From: an uncultured Nitrospiraceae bacterium
GTDB lineage: Bacteria > Nitrospirota > Thermodesulfovibrionia > Thermodesulfovibrionales > SM23-35
DNA length: 64,000 bases
Direction: 5' to 3'
Assembly (NCBI GenBank): GCA_937138415.1
Contig: CAKZPA010000001.1
Span: 1-64,000, forward strand
In this document: piece by piece, positions 58,114 to 64,000 of the stretch
Position numbering within the stretch: position 1 is the first letter of the stretch
Layout: each line of letters starts with the position of its first letter
Made by a program: the position numbers and the translations under genes
Notes under the pieces: generated by a model
The model's database searches: none
What the model saw: only the letters and a program-made list of their open reading frames with translations
What the model was told of the DNA's origin: nothing

Positions 58114-59891
58114 TGAGCAAAGAGGTTCTCATCACGGTCTGTACCGGCACCGGTGGTATCGCTTCGGGCGGAGAAGACGTGCTCGCGGCTTTTCGCGAGG
58201 CTCTCTCCTCGGCCGGCATCACCGCGAGCTGCCGCGAACGATGTCGCGTGCAGCGCGTCGGCTGCAAGGGGTTTTGCTCGCAGGATGTGCTCGTGGACGT
58301 CGCCGTGAACGGCGCGATAACGACATACAGGAAGGTGCGCCCCGACATGGTTGCGCGCATCGTCTCCGAACACATCGTGGCGGGAATGCCCGTCGCGGAG
58401 TGGGTCGTGGATGGAAGCTACCACGCCTTCCACGAGAAACAGAAAAAAGTGGTGCTCTCCCACTGCGGTGTCATAGACCCGGAAGAGATCCAGTCATATC
58501 GTGCGGTCGGGGGATACGGGGCAGCGGAACGAGCGGTTCTCTCCATGACGCCGGAAGAAATCATTGCCGTCATAAAACGCTCCCGATTGCGCGGCCGCGG
58601 AGGGGGCGGTTTTCCCACAGGGCTGAAGTGGGAACTCTGCGCCCGGCATACGGCGGACACAAAGTACGTCGTCTGCAACGGGAATGAGAGCGATCCCGGC
58701 GCCTTCATGGACACCTCGCTCATGGAAGGCGATCCCCATTCGGTCATCGAGGGAATGATCATATGCGCGAAAGCCGTCGGTTCTCACCGCGGGTACATCT
58801 ATACCAAGGCTGAATATGCCCTCGCGGTGAAAAGGCTGAACCGGGCGATCGAGCACTGCTATGCGGCGGGATTCCTCGGAAAAGGTATTTTCGGTTCGGA
58901 CTTCGACTTCGACGTGGAGGTGTTCCCGGCACCTGGCGCCTTCGTCTGTGGAGAAGCGACAGCGCTCCTGCGCTCCCTCGAAGGGAAACGCGGCATGCCG
59001 AGCGCCAAGATATGGCGGACCGCGGAAAAAGGACTGTGGAACAAGCCGACGGTCCTGAACAACGTCGAGACGTTCGCGAACATCCCGAAAATCATCGAGA
59101 AGGGATCCCAGTGGTTCAGCCGTCTCGGAACGGAGAGGAGCGGTGGGACGAAGGTGTTCTCTCTCTCCGGAAAAGTGAGAAATACGGGTCTGATCGAGGT
59201 ACCGATCGGCACCACACTCAGGGAAATCATATTCGATATCGGCGGAGGCATCGAAGGGGGAAAAGCGTGCAAAGGCGTCCACATAGGGGGGCCGACGGGC
59301 GGCTGTATCCCCGCTGCGCGGTTCGATATGGAGGTGGATTACGAATCGCTCGCCCAGGCTGGATCCATGATGGGGTCGGGCGGCATGGTCGTCCTCGACG
59401 AGACGAGCTGCATCGTCGACACGACCCGTTTCTTCGTGGGAGTAATACAGGGAGAGTCGTGCGGGAAGTGCGCGCCGTGCCGGATCGGCACGAAGAGGAT
59501 GCTCGAAATTCTCGAGAGAATCGCGGGCGGCAGAGCGAAGGAAGGAGATCTCGAACTGCTCGAAGAACTCGCACACTCCATACGGGAGACGTCTCTCTGC
59601 GGACTCGGGATGACCGCTCCGAATCCCGTTCTCAGCACTCTCCGTTACTTCAGGGATGAGTACGAGGAACACATCCGACGGAAAAGATGTAGGGCAGCGG
59701 TCTGCAAAGCGCTGCTCACCTATTCGGTTGTGGAAAGCGCCTGCACCGGATGCGGCGCGTGCAAGAGGGTCTGCCCCGCAGACGCCATCCGCGGGACGAG
59801 AAAGAAACCCCACCGGATCGATGCGAATCTGTGCGTCCGCTGCGGAACGTGTCTCGACGCGTGCAAGTTCAACGCAATCATGAAAGTGTGA
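58113..59891 (+). CDS. NuoF-like FMN/Fe-S subunit with C-terminal 2x[4Fe-4S]
   Basis: RGRGGGGFPTGLKWELC; CNGNESDPGAFMD; ESCGKCAPCRIGTKRM; CTGCGACKRVCPADAI...CVRCGTCLDACK. Confidence 0.95.
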   Translation: MSKEVLITVCTGTGGIASGGEDVLAAFREALSSAGITASCRERCRVQRVGCKGFCSQDVLVDVAVNGAITTYRKVRPDMVARIVSEHIVAGMPVAEWVVDGSYHAFHEKQKKVVLSHCGVIDPEEIQSYRAVGGYGAAERAVLSMTPEEIIAVIKRSRLRGRGGGGFPTGLKWELCARHTADTKYVVCNGNESDPGAFMDTSLMEGDPHSVIEGMIICAKAVGSHRGYIYTKAEYALAVKRLNRAIEHCYAAGFLGKGIFGSDFDFDVEVFPAPGAFVCGEATALLRSLEGKRGMPSAKIWRTAEKGLWNKPTVLNNVETFANIPKIIEKGSQWFSRLGTERSGGTKVFSLSGKVRNTGLIEVPIGTTLREIIFDIGGGIEGGKACKGVHIGGPTGGCIPAARFDMEVDYESLAQAGSMMGSGGMVVLDETSCIVDTTRFFVGVIQGESCGKCAPCRIGTKRMLEILERIAGGRAKEGDLELLEELAHSIRETSLCGLGMTAPNPVLSTLRYFRDEYEEHIRRKRCRAAVCKALLTYSVVESACTGCGACKRVCPADAIRGTRKKPHRIDANLCVRCGTCLDACKFNAIMKV

Positions 59892-59892
59892 A

Positions 59893-62658
59893 ATGTCGAC
59901 GACAGTGACTCTCAGGATCGACGGCAGGAACGTGACCGTCGAGAAATTCTCGACGATCCTCGATGCCGCGCGCACGCTCGAGATTCCGATACCGACGTTG
60001 TGCCATCATCCCGATCTGGTGCCGTACGGCGGGTGCCGCCTGTGTCTCGTCGAAATCAAAGGAGCGCCCAGACCGGTTGCGTCCTGCACCACCTTCGTCA
60101 AAGACGGATTAGAGGTAACGACCTCGAGCCCCCGGTTGGAGCGTCTCAGGAAGACGACGCTCGAGCTCATCCTCTCGGATCATCCCAGAGATTGCATGAC
60201 CTGCGAGCGAGCGGGCGATTGCAAACTTCAGGAGCTCGCGTACTTTTACGGCATCCGCGACCCCCGATTCGAGGGGGAACGGAGAATATACCGCACAAAG
60301 GACAAGAATCCGTGCATCGCACGGGATATGGAGAAGTGTATCCTCTGCGGCCTGTGTGTCCGTGTCTGCGACGAGATACAGGGCGTCGCAGCGATCGACT
60401 TCGCGTACCGCGGATTCCGGACAATGGTCACACCGCCCTTCGAACGGGAGCTCGACTGCGAATTCTGCGGCCAGTGTGTCGCGGTCTGCCCGACCGGTGC
60501 CCTCACTGGTGCGATGTGGGCGCAAAAAGGCAGACAGGACATGCGCGACGTCGAGACGATCTGTCCGTACTGTGGCTGCGGATGCACGCTCACCCTCCAT
60601 ATCCGCCGCAATGAGGTCATTCGCGTCTCCTCGAGGCGGGAAACGCTGAATGAGGGCTGGCTCTGTGCGAAGGGCCGCTTCGGCTACGAATTCATCCACA
60701 GAACCGACCGTCTCAAAAAACCCCTCGTACGAATCGTTCCTAAGTCGGAGGCCGCCGCTCTCGTGAAGAGCGGATGGAGCCACGAGCGCGCCGCCTCGTT
60801 CTTCAGGGAGGTGAGCTGGGATGACGCCCTCGATCTTGTTGCGGCGCGGCTGGGAGAAATCAAAGAGCGCCATGGATCCGACGCAATCGGAGGCATATCG
60901 TCCGCCCGCTGCACCAATGAGGAGAACTATCTGTTTCAAAAATTCATTCGGGGAGCGATCGGGACGAACAACGTCGATCACTGCGCGAGATATTGACACA
61001 GCTCCTCGCTGGCCGGTCTGGCCGCGGTCTTCGGATCCGGTGCAATGACGAATTCGATCGAGGAGATCGAACACCACGACGTGATCTTCGTGATCGGTTC
61101 GAACACGACGGAAACACACCCGATTATCGCTCTCCGAATGAAGAGAGCCGTAAGGAAGGGAGCCACTCTCATCGTCGCCGACCCGCGGAAAATCGACCTC
61201 GTACGGTTCGCTCGCCTGTGGTTGCCGTTGAGACCCGGAACCGACAGCGCTCTCCTCAATGCCATGATGCACGTCATCATCCGCGAGGGGCTGATCGACC
61301 GCACATTCATCGACGCCCGAACGGAGGGATTCGAGGCGCTCCGGGAATCGCTGCTCGACTGTTCGCCCGAATGGGCGGCCGACGTGACCGGCGTCCCCGC
61401 GGGCGACATCGTCCGAGCGGCACGGCTTTACGGGAATGCGTCCCACCCCGGCATCTACTACACCATGGGAATCACACAGCATTCCCATGGGACGGAGAAC
61501 GTGTTCGCAATCGCGAATCTCGCTTTGATGACCGGAAATCTCGGGAAAAAGAGTGTGGGAGTGAATCCATTGAGAGGTCAGAACAACGTGCAGGGCGCGA
61601 CGGATATGGGATGTATTCCGGATTTTCTCCCGGGATACCAGAAAGTTGCCGTACCGGAAATCAGGCGGAAGTTCGAAAAAGCATGGGGCGTCACGCTGTC
61701 GGATCGGCCGGGCCTCACCGCGACGGATATGGTGAAAGCAGCCCTCAGCGGAACCATCAGGGCCCTCTACATCATGGGAGAAAACTCGGTACTCAGCGAT
61801 CCCGACAGGGACCGGACGATACGTGCCTTGCAAGGGCTCGACCTCCTCGTCGTTCAGGATATCTTTCTCACCGAGACCGCGGCACTCGCAGATGTCGTCT
61901 TTCCTGCTGCGTGCTTCGCCGAAAAAGACGGTACGTTCACCAATACCGAGCGCAGGGTCCAGCGCGTGCGGAAAGCCGTCGAGCCCCCCGGCGAAGCGAG
62001 AGACGATGCGCGCATCATCGCCGAGTTATCGGGCCGGTTCGGCTTCGATCTGACCTACGATAGTATCGAAGACGTGTTCCGAGAAGCAGGTCGCCTCTGG
62101 CCCGCACTCGCCGGCATCACGTACCGGCGTATCGCGAAAACAGGTCTTCAGTGGCCCTGCCCCACACGCGATCACCCCGGAACGCGGTACCTCTTCAAAG
62201 GTTCATTCCCGAGAGGGAGAGCGGCATTTCAGACAGTCCGCTTCCGGCCACCGCTCGAACTGCCGGACGAGGACTATCCACTCCTCCTCTCGACAGGGAG
62301 GCATCTTTTTCATTATCATACAGCGTCGATGACGGGACGCGTCGAGTCGTTGGTCCGCATAGAACCGAAGCCGTACGTTGAGATAAGCGCGGCTGACGCG
62401 GAGGCCCTCGGCATCCTCCACGGCGAGAACGTCCGTGTCAGCTCCCGCCGTGGGGCGATCGAACTGGAAGCGCGCATTTCGGCAAGGCCGATCAAAGGGG
62501 TCGTCTTTATCCCGTTCCATTACCGCGACGCGGCAGCGAACGCGCTCACGCACAGCGCGCTCGATCCTCTCTCGAGGATTCCGGAATTGAAAGTCTGCGC
62601 GGTGAAGATCGAGCGCGTGGCGCAATCAACCGCGACAACACGTCAAAAGGAGGATTGA
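59893..62658 (+). CDS. fdhA: formate dehydrogenase alpha subunit, selenoprotein (TGA 60994-60996 = Sec)
   Basis: NuoG-like N-terminal Fe-S region, molybdopterin oxidoreductase body; [34 protein letters not shown] read through TGA in frame. Confidence 0.93.
61007..61026 (+). promoter_or_regulatory. SECIS element of fdhA
   Basis: CGC-U(bulge)-GGCC-[GGUCU]-GGCC-GCG; GGUCU loop 19-23 nt after UGA, same offset as recalled E. coli fdhF. Confidence 0.85.
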
Positions 62659-62661
62659 CAG

Positions 62662-63117
62662 ATGGTTGCCACCGATATACTCAAACAGCAGGTTCTTCTC
62701 CAAGACATCGACGAAGAGGGGCTGGAAAAGATTGCCAAGATTGCGCAGCAGGTCTCGATCAAGAAAGGCGAGCAGCTCTTTAAGGAAAAGGACGAGACGA
62801 AGGGCCTGTGGCTGATCCGTTCCGGCAGAATAGAAATATCGAGGATCACCGCCGACGGATGGCGACAGACGCTCGTCGTGCTCACCGCAGGACATTTCTT
62901 CGGGGAACTCTCCATCCTGGAGAACAGGAAGCACGTCGCGACGGCGACGGCGCTCGAGGACACGGATCTGCTCCTCATCCCGAAAGAAGATTTCGAGGAA
63001 CTCGTCCGCGAAGAATGCGCGTTGGCTCTGAAAATCGTCATTAAGCTCGCCATAACGATGAGCAAGAACCTCCGGCGAATGAACGACAAGTTTTTGAGCG
63101 CACTCATCAGCTACTGA
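62662..63117 (+). CDS. single-domain cyclic nucleotide-binding (CRP-type N-terminal) protein
   Basis: [22 protein letters not shown]...[33 protein letters not shown]; no HTH. Confidence 0.87.
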   Translation: MVATDILKQQVLLQDIDEEGLEKIAKIAQQVSIKKGEQLFKEKDETKGLWLIRSGRIEISRITADGWRQTLVVLTAGHFFGELSILENRKHVATATALEDTDLLLIPKEDFEELVREECALALKIVIKLAITMSKNLRRMNDKFLSALISY

Positions 63118-63268
63118 AACAATTGTTCTCCGGCAGGCGCGTGGCAGACGGCAGAAAACGGGGCAACGGCAAGCGAACGACCTTCTCTGTTCGACGGCGG
63201 GAACATTCGTTGACCACTTCCCCCTGCCCGCCTCATGCAGCTTTTCCACCCAGGAGGAAAGAACGGAA

Positions 63269-64000
63269 ATGAACACGATCATCGATCCAACGAAACACGC
63301 GGACTGGGAGATCGCGGAAGCGGCCGAGCCGTACATGAAGACCGTTTACCAGCTCGGCGACGAGCTCGGTCTCGCGAAACACGAACTCCTCCCTCACGGG
63401 CACTATATCGCGAAGCTCGATTTCAAGAGCATAGTGAGCCGCCTCCACTCGAAGCCCGACGGAAAGTACATCGATGTCACTGCCATCACGCCGACGCCAT
63501 TAGGCGAAGGCAAATCGACCACGACGATGGGTCTCACGCAGGGGCTCGGCAAACGCGGGAAGAGCGTCATCGCCGCGATCCGACAGCCGTCCGGCGGGCC
63601 GACCATGAACATCAAGGGATCGGCGGCGGGCGGGGGTCTCTCCCAATGCATTCCGCTCACGCCATTCTCCCTCGGTCTGACCGGCGATATCAACGCGATC
63701 GTGAACGCGCATAACTTAGCGATGGTCGCGCTCACCTCGCGCATCCAGCATGAATTCAACTACAGTGACGAACAACTGGCGAAACGCGGACTGAGAAGGC
63801 TCAACATCGATCCCCGAGCGGTAGAGATGAAATGGGTCATCGATTTCTGCGCCCAATCGCTCCGCGATATCATCATCGGCATCGGCGGGAAAAACGACGG
63901 GTTCATGATGCAGTCGGGATTCGCCATTGCGGTCTCCTCTGAAATCATGGCGATCCTTTCGGTCTCGACCGATTTGCGGGACCTCCGCGAGCGCATGGGG
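63269..64000 (+). CDS. fhs: formate-tetrahydrofolate ligase (partial, runs off window)
   Basis: ATG after [46 protein letters not shown]; open to the window end (244 codons). Confidence 0.96.
   Translation, partial: MNTIIDPTKHADWEIAEAAEPYMKTVYQLGDELGLAKHELLPHGHYIAKLDFKSIVSRLHSKPDGKYIDVTAITPTPLGEGKSTTTMGLTQGLGKRGKSVIAAIRQPSGGPTMNIKGSAAGGGLSQCIPLTPFSLGLTGDINAIVNAHNLAMVALTSRIQHEFNYSDEQLAKRGLRRLNIDPRAVEMKWVIDFCAQSLRDIIIGIGGKNDGFMMQSGFAIAVSSEIMAILSVSTDLRDLRERMG

Noticed and set aside
61045-62658. Independent molybdopterin oxidoreductase gene starting at MTNSIEEI
   Set aside because: The upstream frame is continuous through TGA at a known Sec site with a SECIS-like hairpin, so it is the C-terminal part of fdhA.
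1-64000. Defence island, CRISPR array, integrase or prophage
   Set aside because: No cas-like ORFs, no spaced direct repeats, no integrase or phage structural genes recognised; addAB is a standard repair complex.
1-64000. Poor sequence quality as a blanket explanation for the frameshifts
   Set aside because: Long genes (addB, addA, alaS, carB, nuoF, nrdJ) are uninterrupted while lesions cluster in a few loci. Read mapping is still needed to confirm each one.

Overview
A gene-dense bacterial chromosomal segment made mostly of housekeeping genes, with no rRNA, tRNA, CRISPR array, IS element or prophage recognised by eye. Taxonomy is not resolvable here; gene content suggests a Gram-negative anaerobe, possibly Nitrospirota or Deltaproteobacteria-like (inference). 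Recognisable content includes addB/addA, rlmN, an Mla-type MCE transporter, alr, tatA, mobA, pgpA, thpR, recA-pilT-recX-alaS, argH, csp, a DksA/TraR-like gene, a bacterial eRF1-like gene, amiC, nrdJ, carB, leuA, pssA, purN, two parvulin-type foldases, and a formate dehydrogenase (NuoE/NuoF/FdhA) - cNMP-binding protein - formate-THF ligase cluster. Main observations: (1) the ORF break at 60994-60996 is an in-frame TGA at the known FdhA selenocysteine position, followed by a SECIS-like hairpin, so the two ORFs are one selenoprotein gene. (2) A peroxiredoxin on the minus strand (54775-55587) has TGA at the peroxidatic Cys position followed by a perfect 8-bp stem-loop, plus an upstream in-frame TAA, so it looks like a decayed selenocysteine peroxiredoxin. 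(3) Disabled genes are clustered: a dppABC-like peptide transporter with five lesions, a DUF4870-like gene with two frameshifts, and a zinc-ribbon/PilZ gene with one. (4) A C39-like peptidase / TPR lipoprotein / PA2779-like cluster sits beside an MCE transporter whose MCE protein has a predicted beta-barrel-like C-terminus. All family calls come from reading translations; no database search was run.
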